This document shows, piece after piece, positions 8,404-16,392 of a stretch of DNA of 24,568 nt. The translations under genes were made by a program, and so were the position numbers. Under the pieces are notes generated by a model that saw only the letters and a program-made list of their open reading frames with translations, was not told the DNA's origin and did no database searches. The first letter of the stretch is position 1; every line of letters begins with the position of its first letter. Source of the DNA: CBFGRU01 sp965651255 (GTDB lineage: Bacteria > Planctomycetota > Phycisphaerae > Phycisphaerales > SM1A02); the NCBI GenBank assembly GCA_965651255.1, contig CBFGRU010000013.1, forward strand, positions 1 through 24,568, read 5' to 3'.

Positions 8404-9702
8404 ATGGTTCGCATGATGATTCGACAGTGTCTGTTCATCCTGACCTTTGTGGTTGCATGTCCACTGCTGGTTTCAGTTGCGGTGGCGCAGGATGAATTGC
8501 CGATCACCGCTCCGTGGCATCAGCGGATGCAGGTGATCCGGAGCAATCACTACCTCATTCACACGGATCTTACTGAAGATGAAACGCGCGCTTACGCGCG
8601 ACATCTTGACATTGTGTATCGCGCCTACGTGAAGCGCCTCAGTTCCTTGCGTCAGCGCGCGCCACAATCGTTGAACGTCTATCTGTTCGCCAAGCGCGAT
8701 GACTATCTGCGCACGCTGGAATCGCAGTTCGGGATCGATGGAACCGGGTCGGGCGGCATGTTCTTCGTCAACCCGCGTGGCAACGGCCTCGCGATCTGGA
8801 CTGAAGGGCTCCCGCGCCGCCGCGTTGAACATGTGATCCAGCACGAAGGGTTTCACCAGGTCGCCTTCGCACTCTTTGGTGGCGAGTTGCCGGTCTGGGC
8901 GAATGAAGGGCTGGCCGAGTTCTTTGGTGAAGGCGTGGTGGTTGGCAATGAGTTGGTGATCGGCCAGAGCAGTCCGCGCACGCTGCAGGCCCTGCGGGAT
9001 GCGATTGAGAACAATCAAGTCATCCCGTTCCGCACGATGCTGACACTTTCCGGTCAGGCGTGGAACGCGAATGTGACGAGCGGAAACGCGCGTCTGCAAT
9101 ATCAGCAAGCATGGTCCATGGTTCACTTCCTGGTGTATGGAGATGGTGGCCGCTATCAGGAAGCATTTGAACGGTACCTTCGTTTCCTGAACATGGGCAA
9201 TCAATCCCTTGATGCCTGGATCAAGGCGTTCGGCAACGCGGACCTGACCTCGTTCGAGCGTCGATGGGCGGAGTTCGTGCGCGAAGCCAAACCGAGCGCG
9301 TTTCTGACGGCCCTTGAGCGGGCCGAGTTCCTGGCTGCGGGTCTGAATGAACTGCAGCAGCGAGGTGAATACCCCGCCACTTTTGATGAGATGCGCGCCA
9401 AGCTTGAGGAGATCGGCTTCAAGTACTCAATCGAGCAGCACGGCATCGTTTCGGTTTACGAAGCAAGCGACGCCTCGCTGTTCGAGATTCCGATGGATGA
9501 CCTGGCCAAGCAGCAGCCGGTGTTCATCGTTGAGAAACCGCGAAGACGAACGAATTCATTCCGAGAGCGTCGATTGGAAGAGGAGCACCCCACTCCCGCG
9601 GAGATTCGCACGGACCACCTTCGGCCGCACAATCTGCGAGTGGTCTGGCATCGACGGGCGGACGAACCATCGCGGTTCTTCTTCGAGATTGCGGTCGATT
9701 GA
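8404..9702 (+). CDS. Secreted gluzincin-type metalloprotease-like protein (DUF1570 / peptidase MA-like)
   Basis: The frame gives 432 residues from ATG 8404; ATG 8413 and ATG 8416 are also possible. A signal peptide covers about residues 1-28 (LLVSVAVA, cleavage near AQD). The zinc motif HEGFH is at 147-151, and the third-ligand motif NEGLAEFFGE follows at 167-176, the spacing expected for gluzincins of the peptidase MA or DUF1570 type. The C-terminal 130 residues are charged and I do not recognise them. No Shine-Dalgarno is seen; TAGAAT at 8400-8405 sits so close that the mRNA may be leaderless from ATG 8413. The frame stays open upstream to 8011, but that part overlaps the VIT-VWA gene and the terminator, so it is not coding. 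Whether it cleaves protein is not known; the catalytic residues are present. Confidence 0.85.
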   Translation: MVRMMIRQCLFILTFVVACPLLVSVAVAQDELPITAPWHQRMQVIRSNHYLIHTDLTEDETRAYARHLDIVYRAYVKRLSSLRQRAPQSLNVYLFAKRDDYLRTLESQFGIDGTGSGGMFFVNPRGNGLAIWTEGLPRRRVEHVIQHEGFHQVAFALFGGELPVWANEGLAEFFGEGVVVGNELVIGQSSPRTLQALRDAIENNQVIPFRTMLTLSGQAWNANVTSGNARLQYQQAWSMVHFLVYGDGGRYQEAFERYLRFLNMGNQSLDAWIKAFGNADLTSFERRWAEFVREAKPSAFLTALERAEFLAAGLNELQQRGEYPATFDEMRAKLEEIGFKYSIEQHGIVSVYEASDASLFEIPMDDLAKQQPVFIVEKPRRRTNSFRERRLEEEHPTPAEIRTDHLRPHNLRVVWHRRADEPSRFFFEIAVD

Positions 9703-9757
9703 ACAATCTTGAATAAGGCCTGATGGGACGCTTCTGGTGATTCTCCCGGACAACGAA

Positions 9758-9787
9758 CAACGCCGCGCTCAGATGAACGCGGCGTTG
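9758..9787. terminator. Hairpin between convergent genes
   Basis: CAACGCCGCG (9758-9767) pairs perfectly with CGCGGCGTTG (9778-9787) around a 10-base loop. It lies between the convergent stops at 9702 and 9829. There is no clear T run on either side, so termination is likely but may be weak. Confidence 0.6.
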
Positions 9788-9828
9788 CACGGGTGAAGAT
9801 ACCCGATGAGAAGAGAGAACGGTCGAAG

Positions 9829-10779
9829 TCAGCGATCGGAGCGGATCACGATCGGGCCCTGTGCGAGCGATTCTTCGCCAGCGGGGAGGGAGACGAGATC
9901 GTCTTCGACGCTGGTGGGCTTGGTCTCCACTTGATTGCCGAACTCGTCAACCTGACGCTCGGCTTCCAGTTCCCAGCGAGCAGCATCTTCGTAGTCCTTG
10001 GCGAAGGTCTTGCTTTCGAGAACCTGGAACTCTGCATCGACTCGTGCCTGCCACTCCGCGAGCTTGCCTTCCAGCTGATTGAGCGTCGTTGAGCGGTACC
10101 GGGTTTCGAAGTCAGCCAGGGTCGATTCGCGTTCCTTGATCAGCTCGACCAGTCGCTCATTGCGGGCGATCGCATCGATCTTCCGATCAATTGCAGCCAT
10201 CTGCTGCTCGAACGTCTGCTGCTCGGTCACGAGCTTATCGAGCATGGATGCAAGGCGAGTACGCTGCTGGCTGAGGTAGCCCAGGTGTTGCTCCGACGTT
10301 GCGCTGCGCTCCTGGAAATCGGCCCGAATCCGCTGGATCCGGCGCAGTTCCTGCTGTGCATCGGCAGCGTCGAGACGTCGCGTGTCAAAGACGACCACGA
10401 CATGCCGGCCGTCCGCTGAAGCATCATTGGCACGGGCCATGAGGTTCTTCAGGTCGCTGATGTCCTGCGACGTGTTGGCGACAACACGTTGGGCGACGGC
10501 GGAGTCATGTTCGAGCTGCGCGATCTGGCGATCGACTTCCGCGAGTTCGCCCCGCAGAGATGCGATCTTCTCAGGATACTCGCCCGCCAAGGTCTGCAAC
10601 TGGTGACGCAGCGCAACGGGATCGTCGATCATGCTGTCGACGGCCTGTCGTGCGTGGGAACGAATTTGGGCAAGACCGGCGGTCACGTGTTCGGGGCCGA
10701 TGAGAAGTACGGCTCCGCCCGCGGCCAGACCGCCAATCAGCGCCAGTCTGAAGAGTCCTCGAGTCAAGCACATGGTCAT
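9829..10779 (-). CDS. Membrane-anchored coiled-coil protein, unknown function
   Basis: A 316-residue protein with one N-terminal membrane segment or uncleaved signal (about 9-28, rich in Gly, Ala and Leu), then a long run of heptad-like charged helix (about 60-265), and a polar Glu-rich tail. The short block HVVVVFDTRRLDAADAQ (about 124-140) interrupts the helix. An AAGGAAAGG purine run precedes two ATG codons, at 10779 and 10773; the second has the better spacing (about eight bases). It is divergent from the ECF sigma factor gene. I do not recognise a named family. An envelope or stress-response role is only suggested by its neighbours. Confidence 0.82.
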   Translation of the reverse strand: MTMCLTRGLFRLALIGGLAAGGAVLLIGPEHVTAGLAQIRSHARQAVDSMIDDPVALRHQLQTLAGEYPEKIASLRGELAEVDRQIAQLEHDSAVAQRVVANTSQDISDLKNLMARANDASADGRHVVVVFDTRRLDAADAQQELRRIQRIRADFQERSATSEQHLGYLSQQRTRLASMLDKLVTEQQTFEQQMAAIDRKIDAIARNERLVELIKERESTLADFETRYRSTTLNQLEGKLAEWQARVDAEFQVLESKTFAKDYEDAARWELEAERQVDEFGNQVETKPTSVEDDLVSLPAGEESLAQGPIVIRSDR

Positions 10780-11098
10780 GTCCTTTCCTTTTGCCGCGTC
10801 CGGTGAACGCCGGATCGCAAGTCAGTGGTGCTTTCCAACAGGTCCGCTGGACCTTCCCGGTCCATCAGACTTGTTCGGAGGTCCCGTCGTCTTTTTTCAG
10901 TTCCGAAAGAAATGTTGAACTTCTCGATCCGGGCCGCATGCTGGATCGAAGAACGTCATACCCAGGATGCCCGGAACTCCCCGGAAGAAGACATCCGACG
11001 TCCCGGATTCGTGACGTACACTTTGTCCAGACAGGGCGATTCGCGGTCGCCGCACCGATGCGTGCGGCTGGCCTCCACCTCCAACAGAGGGGCTGAGC
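10780..11098. other. Divergent intergenic region, 319 bases
   Basis: The region lies between the coiled-coil gene and the ECF sigma gene. It holds the ribosome sites of both genes, a set of alternating GGTCC half sites at 10841-10864, and no credible ORF. TACACT at 11015-11020 is a possible -10 for the sigma gene, but no -35 element matches it well. Confidence 0.5.
10841..10864. promoter_or_regulatory. Overlapping GGTCC/GGACC hairpins
   Basis: GGTCC (10841-10845) pairs with GGACC (10849-10853). TGGACC (10848-10853) pairs perfectly with GGTCCA (10859-10864) around a five-base loop. The middle copy can pair with either outer copy, so the two hairpins exclude each other. The spacing also fits a repeated operator half site. 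No function can be assigned. Confidence 0.35.
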
Positions 11099-11863
11099 AT
11101 GGCATCTGACGTTCGACGATCGAGTCTGAATACGCTGACAACCGGGTTTGTGGCTCGATTGCGCGCCCGCGATGAGGCGGCGTGGTTCGAGTTGTGGGAG
11201 ATCTTCGGCCCGGTCCTTCGCGCCCAACTCACGAAGTGGGGCCGCGGTCGGGTCGGGGTGGAAACGATTCGGGATCTCACTCAGGAGACGCTGGCAGCCC
11301 TCTCCGACTCAATCGAGCGGTACGATCCGAACCGGGGGGCACGATTCTCAACCTGGCTGCTCTCCATCGCCAAGCATGCGCTGGGCGATGAGATTGATCG
11401 GCGCATGGCCAAGAAACGCGGGGCCGGCAAACGCCCGATGGAGCTGGATGACCGCTTTATGGCGGGTGCCACCGTCGAGGCCGACGAGGTGTATCAGGCC
11501 AGCATTTTCCGCGCCAAGGTGTACGCCTCGATTCGGAAGGTCGAGCAGGAGGCGGACTTTGTCACCTTTCAGGTCTTTCGGATGCGAATCTTTGATGGGC
11601 AGTCCGGCAAGGATGTGGCCGAACAGCTCGGGGTAAGTGAGCCGACCGTGAGTCGTTACCTTCAGAAGATTCGCGAGTTGCTGCGGTCGCGCTTGTCCGA
11701 GACGATCAGCACTTATTCATTCACGGAAGAAGAGGCCAAGGAAGCAGAGAAGGCAGGACTCGGAAGCGACGATGCGCTGTTCGACGAAGCAATTTCGGAG
11801 ATTTACCACCAGCAGAACCGGCTGGTGATGGAAGATGAAGCCGCGGCTTCCCAATCTTTCTGA
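11099..11863 (+). CDS. ECF-like RNA polymerase sigma factor
   Basis: A 254-residue protein with a good GAGGGG ribosome site six bases before ATG 11099. Region sigma-2 (about 25-105) contains DLTQETLAALSDSIERYDP and FSTWLLSIAKHALGDEIDR. Region sigma-4 has the helix-turn-helix GKDVAEQLGVSEPTVSRYLQ at about 170-189. No sigma-3 is present. The C-terminal acidic tail of about 50 residues (205-254) is longer than in a plain ECF factor. The gene is followed after 60 bases by a transmembrane Ser/Thr kinase. Planctomycetes are known for ECF groups linked to Ser/Thr kinases, so phosphorylation-controlled activity is a reasonable inference. No anti-sigma factor is seen nearby. Confidence 0.9.
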   Translation: MASDVRRSSLNTLTTGFVARLRARDEAAWFELWEIFGPVLRAQLTKWGRGRVGVETIRDLTQETLAALSDSIERYDPNRGARFSTWLLSIAKHALGDEIDRRMAKKRGAGKRPMELDDRFMAGATVEADEVYQASIFRAKVYASIRKVEQEADFVTFQVFRMRIFDGQSGKDVAEQLGVSEPTVSRYLQKIRELLRSRLSETISTYSFTEEEAKEAEKAGLGSDDALFDEAISEIYHQQNRLVMEDEAAASQSF

Positions 11864-11923
11864 TGAGGGCCGGCGTGTGTCGCGGGTTCCTGTCGCTTGG
11901 GAAGGGTTTTGGGAGGGTCACCA

Positions 11924-14758
11924 ATGGCCATCGCCCCATTTGCGGTCGTAATCGGCTCCATCGTTGCCATCGCGGTCACGGTGCTGGTGATCGTCTTTGT
12001 CCTGGTACCACTCTTTCGTGGCATCGGCTGGGCCATCGGTGCGACCTTCCGCGGCATCGGCTGGTTCATCGCCCACGTGGCCAACTGGTTGTTCGGCACG
12101 CTGGGAGACATCATCCGGTTCGTCGGCGGCATTCCGGTCTTCCTGATCTTCGCGATGCTCTCACTGCTCAACGTGGTGATCGGCCGCTGGTCAGCGGCTG
12201 GCCACTTTGCGGACAACGCGCAGCGTGAGTGCGGAATCGGCTTCGCCTGCCTGTATCGCGCCATCATTCGTCGCCCGCTTCAACTGGTGATGTTGCATGG
12301 CCTGCTGGAAGGGCTGGAGCAGCGCGTGCCGGAGGTCATGGAAGGTGCGCCGGGCCGTGATACACCGACTCGTCGTACCGGCCAGTTCGATGGGTACACG
12401 ATCGTCGGTTCACTTCGGGCAGGGGGGTCGGGCGGCAAGCTGTATGTCGCGGAACCCACCGCCGAGAAGCGAAAGCAGATCCCGGACATCCCCGATCGCG
12501 TGGTGATCAAGAGCTTCGCCCTGACGGACGGGTCCAGTCTGCCGCAGATCGTCCGCGAAAGTCGTGCACTGGAATGCGCCAAAGCACTCGGGCACGTGAT
12601 CGAGCACGGGATGAGCCCCGCCCGGTTCCATTATGTCATGCCGTACATTCCGGGAGATCACCTCGCGATCGTTACGCGCGAACTGCATGCACGTTCCTCG
12701 GCGCAGGGGCTTGGCCTGAAGGAACTGAACGAAGGGGTTGGGTACATCATCGACCTCGCGGGAACGCTCTCGGCGTACCACCGCGGGGGATTCTGGCATA
12801 AGGATGTGAAACCCGAGAATGTCATCGTGCATGATGGACGGGCGCACCTGGTTGACCTGGGACTTGTGACGCCGCTGCAAAGCGCCATGACCCTGACCAC
12901 GCACGGCACCGAGTACTTCCGCGATCCGGAGATGGTGCGGCAGGCGCTGCGCGGGGTGCGGGTGCATCAGGTTGATGGCGCGAAATTCGATGTCTTCGCC
13001 GTCGGGGCCGTCCTGTACTTCCTGCTCGAGAACACGTTCCCCGCGCACGGCGGACTGAGTGCCTTTACAAAGAAGAGTCCGGAGGCGCTGAAGTGGATCG
13101 TTCGCCGCGCAATGGCGGATTACCAGCAACGATACGGATCGGCGGAAGAATTGCTGGCGGACCTGCGGGTGGTGGCCAGATCGTCGAACCCGTTTGGCGT
13201 CAAGCCCGGCCAACTTCCTTCGATGGGTGGCGATGCGCAGGACGCGGACCGTTTTGACGATCACGGCGATGATCAGGATCCGGCTGGCGCGGCGTGGGCA
13301 GCGGCAGCCAATTCACCGCGACCACAACCGGCTGCAGCAGGTCCGGCGGTCGGCGGAGCAGCCGCTGCGTTCAGTGCAGCAGGCGGAACATCGGTGAAAG
13401 CGCGCCGACCTCGGCTGCGGGTGACGAATTGGTGGACCGGTGCATACGCCGTTGAAGATGACGGCTTGAGTGCGCCAGCCACGGAATACACGTTTGGTAA
13501 TGTTGCGCGCGAGAATGTCGAGCGTCGCGGCGATGCGCGTCGCAAGGCCCATGAGCAGGTTGCGGCAGCACGCGCGCGGGCGGAAGCGATGCGCCGACGG
13601 GTGCGCGACCATCGCCACGCGCGGTTGCGCCATCCGGCGGAGCGCCAGCCGGGCATCTTCATCGGCATCCTGAGTGTCCTGTTCCTTGGCGGAATCCTGA
13701 CGGCAGCGTTTGTCATCGGTTCCATTCGTGACGGCGTCAGCGATTCATCAGCCGAGGTTGTCAGCCACGATACGTTGCAGAACGGGCTGCGCGTCTTTGC
13801 CGTCATTGACAGTGAACGAGTTGATGATGAAGCTGTACTGGCCGAAGCAGTGCGTCACGTGGCCAATCAGCGCCGGCGGGGCTACGACGTACGGCTGGCG
13901 GAGTCTGCGCACGCCTCGGAACTGCTTCCACTCATTCAGCAGTGGAACGCACGACGGACGCGCGAGCATGATGCTGCCCTCGAAGCGGTGCTTGAAGACC
14001 TTGAGCTTTACGGCGTGTATTACCTGAAGGACCGCGGGAGTCGAAACGGGCGCGTTCGGTTCGAGCCAACGTTGATTCGATCAACCCGCCCCGATGCGCA
14101 GAGTCGCCGCGGATTCGCGGATTCAGGTCGTGTGCTGGTGATGAACGATCACCCGGGAACAACGAGTTCGGAGCTGGTCACTTTTGCGCAGAAGCATCTT
14201 GGCCTTGTGACGACACTCATCGAAGTCGAAGGCGATGATCTGGATCTGCGATCTCTTCTGATCGATGCCGAAAGTGACTCAAAGGAATCAATTCGCGCGC
14301 TTGATGAAGTGATGGCGGCCTTCGGAGTCGCCGGCCTGATCTGGGTCGAAGCCCCCAACCGGGAAAAGCCATCGGATGTCACCCGTCACTTGTACACACC
14401 CGAGGTTCCGGCGGTGCCTTCAGCATCTGACTCAGCGTTTCTCGGCCAGGGTCGTTCGCTGCTGGTGGTGATGAATCAGCCGCTTACGGATGATGAAATC
14501 AGTGCCCGGATTGAGCGGACACTCGAAGAGTACGAAGCACGCGGGTTCATTCTGAAGCGAGGTGATGTGGAGTTGGAATCCGATGCACGGCTCGCGCTGG
14601 AACTCATGCAGCGCGAAAGCGCGAACGGCCGCGTTCGCTTCGATGAAATGCTCGATCGTCATGAACTGGACGGCGTTCTGCTGATCGATGCGATCCGTGA
14701 TTCCAATGGCCACGCGACGGATCGCATCCGTGTGCGACAACTCTCCGCCGATGATTGA
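11924..14758 (+). CDS. Transmembrane Ser/Thr protein kinase with triple-repeat outer domain
   Basis: A 944-residue protein from ATG 11924, with GGGAGG seven bases upstream; an in-frame TTG at 11897 is less likely. Two N-terminal hydrophobic segments (about 5-30 and 67-88) bracket a short piece with FRGIGW repeated twice (31-36, 42-47). The kinase domain (about 150-425) has a Gly loop (GGSGG, 167-171), Lys196 in VVIK, the catalytic loop HKDVKPEN (292-299), DLG (311-313) in place of DFG, GTEYFRDPE (328-336) and the FDVFAVG helix. All catalytic residues are present. An Ala/Pro-rich linker and an Arg-rich helix lead to a membrane segment at 577-600. The remaining 344 residues should lie outside the cytoplasm and form three similar modules. 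It probably acts with the upstream sigma factor. Confidence 0.92.
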   Translation: MAIAPFAVVIGSIVAIAVTVLVIVFVLVPLFRGIGWAIGATFRGIGWFIAHVANWLFGTLGDIIRFVGGIPVFLIFAMLSLLNVVIGRWSAAGHFADNAQRECGIGFACLYRAIIRRPLQLVMLHGLLEGLEQRVPEVMEGAPGRDTPTRRTGQFDGYTIVGSLRAGGSGGKLYVAEPTAEKRKQIPDIPDRVVIKSFALTDGSSLPQIVRESRALECAKALGHVIEHGMSPARFHYVMPYIPGDHLAIVTRELHARSSAQGLGLKELNEGVGYIIDLAGTLSAYHRGGFWHKDVKPENVIVHDGRAHLVDLGLVTPLQSAMTLTTHGTEYFRDPEMVRQALRGVRVHQVDGAKFDVFAVGAVLYFLLENTFPAHGGLSAFTKKSPEALKWIVRRAMADYQQRYGSAEELLADLRVVARSSNPFGVKPGQLPSMGGDAQDADRFDDHGDDQDPAGAAWAAAANSPRPQPAAAGPAVGGAAAAFSAAGGTSVKARRPRLRVTNWWTGAYAVEDDGLSAPATEYTFGNVARENVERRGDARRKAHEQVAAARARAEAMRRRVRDHRHARLRHPAERQPGIFIGILSVLFLGGILTAAFVIGSIRDGVSDSSAEVVSHDTLQNGLRVFAVIDSERVDDEAVLAEAVRHVANQRRRGYDVRLAESAHASELLPLIQQWNARRTREHDAALEAVLEDLELYGVYYLKDRGSRNGRVRFEPTLIRSTRPDAQSRRGFADSGRVLVMNDHPGTTSSELVTFAQKHLGLVTTLIEVEGDDLDLRSLLIDAESDSKESIRALDEVMAAFGVAGLIWVEAPNREKPSDVTRHLYTPEVPAVPSASDSAFLGQGRSLLVVMNQPLTDDEISARIERTLEEYEARGFILKRGDVELESDARLALELMQRESANGRVRFDEMLDRHELDGVLLIDAIRDSNGHATDRIRVRQLSADD
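13787..14746 (+). repeat. Three diverged tandem protein modules in the kinase ectodomain
   Basis: Residues about 622-719, 735-828 and 843-941 share one pattern. Each starts with a beta strand (RVFAVID, RVLVMND, SLLVVMN), followed by an acidic helix, a strand, a long helix, then a helix-strand unit (ALEAVLEDLELYGVYYLKD, ALDEVMAAFGVAGLIWVEA, RFDEMLDRHELDGVLLIDA). Corresponding DNA is 13787-14080, 14126-14407 and 14450-14746. Similarity is in the pattern rather than identity; the alignment was done by eye. Confidence 0.55.
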
Positions 14759-14776
14759 TCGGAAGGGTTGTTTGAA

Positions 14777-15352
14777 CTACCGGAACGGAAGCTCGGTTGG
14801 GACCTCGGCAAACTCACGCAGCAGGTCAGTTGCATCCAACTGAGGCGGGTCGGCCTTGACCCGGATCGAGAGAGGGAACGGGCCGAGTCGATGCGATTCA
14901 AGAGTGCGGAACGTGCCGTCGGACGATTCGCTCGCGCCGACCAGGATGACGTTCGACAGGTCGAATGAAAGTGATGCATCCTCTGCATTGACCAGCGGCA
15001 GGGCACGATCAGCCGTGAGGAGTACGTTCTCTGCGGTCGCGCGGAAGTTGATCAGCGCCCCGTCCAGGCGATCAATCCGTTCTGCTTTGATGAAGAGTCC
15101 CCCCATCCAGGCGCCCTCCAGCACCATGATGGAGATTCGCTCCTGAACTATGGAGGCCGGCTCGGCATTGGAGCGGCGGTGTCTGAGTGTGACACCGACG
15201 ACGAGCATGAATACACACGCCGCCAGCAGAATGATGAAGGCGGGACGGCGGCGCGTTGCCTTGCCCGAGTTGGGCGCCAGGTCGCCCCGCGCCGATGCCG
15301 CGTGACGCATGAGCTTTTCATGCCGCTGTCGGGATGAGGGGCTGACAGTCAT
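14777..15352 (-). CDS. Small single-pass membrane protein, unknown function
   Basis: A 191-residue protein from ATG 15352, with GGAG about nine bases upstream. Longer in-frame starts (15382, 15463) exist but lack a ribosome site and run into the prpB promoter region. A basic N-terminal stretch (about 1-37) precedes one membrane segment (about 38-56); the rest (about 70-191) is a soluble, probably periplasmic beta-rich domain. It converges with the kinase gene, the two stops being 18 bases apart, and diverges from prpB. I do not recognise a family. Confidence 0.75.
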   Translation of the reverse strand: MTVSPSSRQRHEKLMRHAASARGDLAPNSGKATRRRPAFIILLAACVFMLVVGVTLRHRRSNAEPASIVQERISIMVLEGAWMGGLFIKAERIDRLDGALINFRATAENVLLTADRALPLVNAEDASLSFDLSNVILVGASESSDGTFRTLESHRLGPFPLSIRVKADPPQLDATDLLREFAEVPTELPFR

Positions 15353-15504
15353 GGCGTACTCTCCACGGGAGCTATCGGACATTCCCGGGCGGCGCTTGAT
15401 CGCGATTTTCCGGAATCGCTTCTTCGAATCCCTATGATGGGATGCAACCCGCCCCCGGTGCATCGATCGTGTCGATGCCCGTGCGAGACCCCTTCAGGCA
15501 AACC

Positions 15505-16386
15505 ATGAGTGATCGGATGCCCAAGAGTCATGCCTCCCAACTTCGTGAAACGCTTGCGCAAGGGGCGGTCATGTGTCCCGGCGCGTTCAATGCGCTCGTC
15601 GCTCGCGCCGTTGCTCGCGCTGGTTTCAAGGCGTGTTACATCTCCGGCGGCGCGACCGCGAACGTTTCCGGGTACCCGGACATCGGGCTGATTACGCTGA
15701 CGGAAATGGCTCGAACGATCCGTGAGATCACTCAGGCCAGCAATCTCCCGGTCGTGGTTGATGCTGACACCGGATACGGCGAGGTTGAGTGCGTCATTCG
15801 GACGACAATCGAATACGAACGCGCGGGGGCAGCGGCAATGCATCTGGAAGACCAGGTGTTTCCCAAGCGTTGCGGCCACCTGGATGGAAAGTCTCTCATC
15901 CCTGCCGGTGACATGGCAGACAAAGTGGCCGCCGCAGCAAAGCACCGGTTGAGCGATGACTTCATGATCATTGCTCGCACCGATGCACGCAGTGTGACGA
16001 GCTTCGACGATGCAATTGATCGAGCCAACCGTTACCGCGAAGCCGGTGCCGACATGATTTTCCCGGAAGGGTTGCAGTCCGAAGACGAGTTCGCGCGTTT
16101 CGCGAAGGAATCGCCGGGCCTCCTTCTCGCGAACATGACGGAGTTCGGCAAGACGCCGATGATTCCCGTTCAGCGATTCGAGGAGCTTGGATATCGGCTG
16201 GTGATTTATCCTTTGAGCATGATGCGCCTGGCGATGGGGCACGTGATCCGCGGTCTCGAGACCCTCAAGCGCGAAGGCAGCGTTGAGAGTCTGCTCCCTG
16301 ACATGCAGACGCGAAAAGATCTCTACGCATTGCTCGAGTACACCCCGGGCGAGCAGTGGAACTTTCCAGACAATCGCCGGGCATGA
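15505..16386 (+). CDS. prpB: 2-methylisocitrate lyase
   Basis: A 293-residue protein from ATG 15505 (AGG six bases upstream), close to the usual length of about 296. It belongs to the isocitrate lyase/PEP mutase superfamily, a TIM barrel that splits 2-methylisocitrate into pyruvate and succinate. The catalytic motif KRCGH is at 121-125 (Cys123), the metal-site motif VDADTGYG at 85-92, and SGGATAN at 47-53. The late blocks LLANMTEFGKTP and MQTRKDLYALLEY match PrpB well. KRCGH separates lyases from mutases of the same fold. In-frame ATGs at 15442 and 15475 would add an unlikely N-terminal tail. TATGAT at 15433-15438 may be the -10 of its promoter. The gene is three genes away from prpC. Confidence 0.9.
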   Translation: MSDRMPKSHASQLRETLAQGAVMCPGAFNALVARAVARAGFKACYISGGATANVSGYPDIGLITLTEMARTIREITQASNLPVVVDADTGYGEVECVIRTTIEYERAGAAAMHLEDQVFPKRCGHLDGKSLIPAGDMADKVAAAAKHRLSDDFMIIARTDARSVTSFDDAIDRANRYREAGADMIFPEGLQSEDEFARFAKESPGLLLANMTEFGKTPMIPVQRFEELGYRLVIYPLSMMRLAMGHVIRGLETLKREGSVESLLPDMQTRKDLYALLEYTPGEQWNFPDNRRA

Positions 16387-16392
16387 CCCCGT

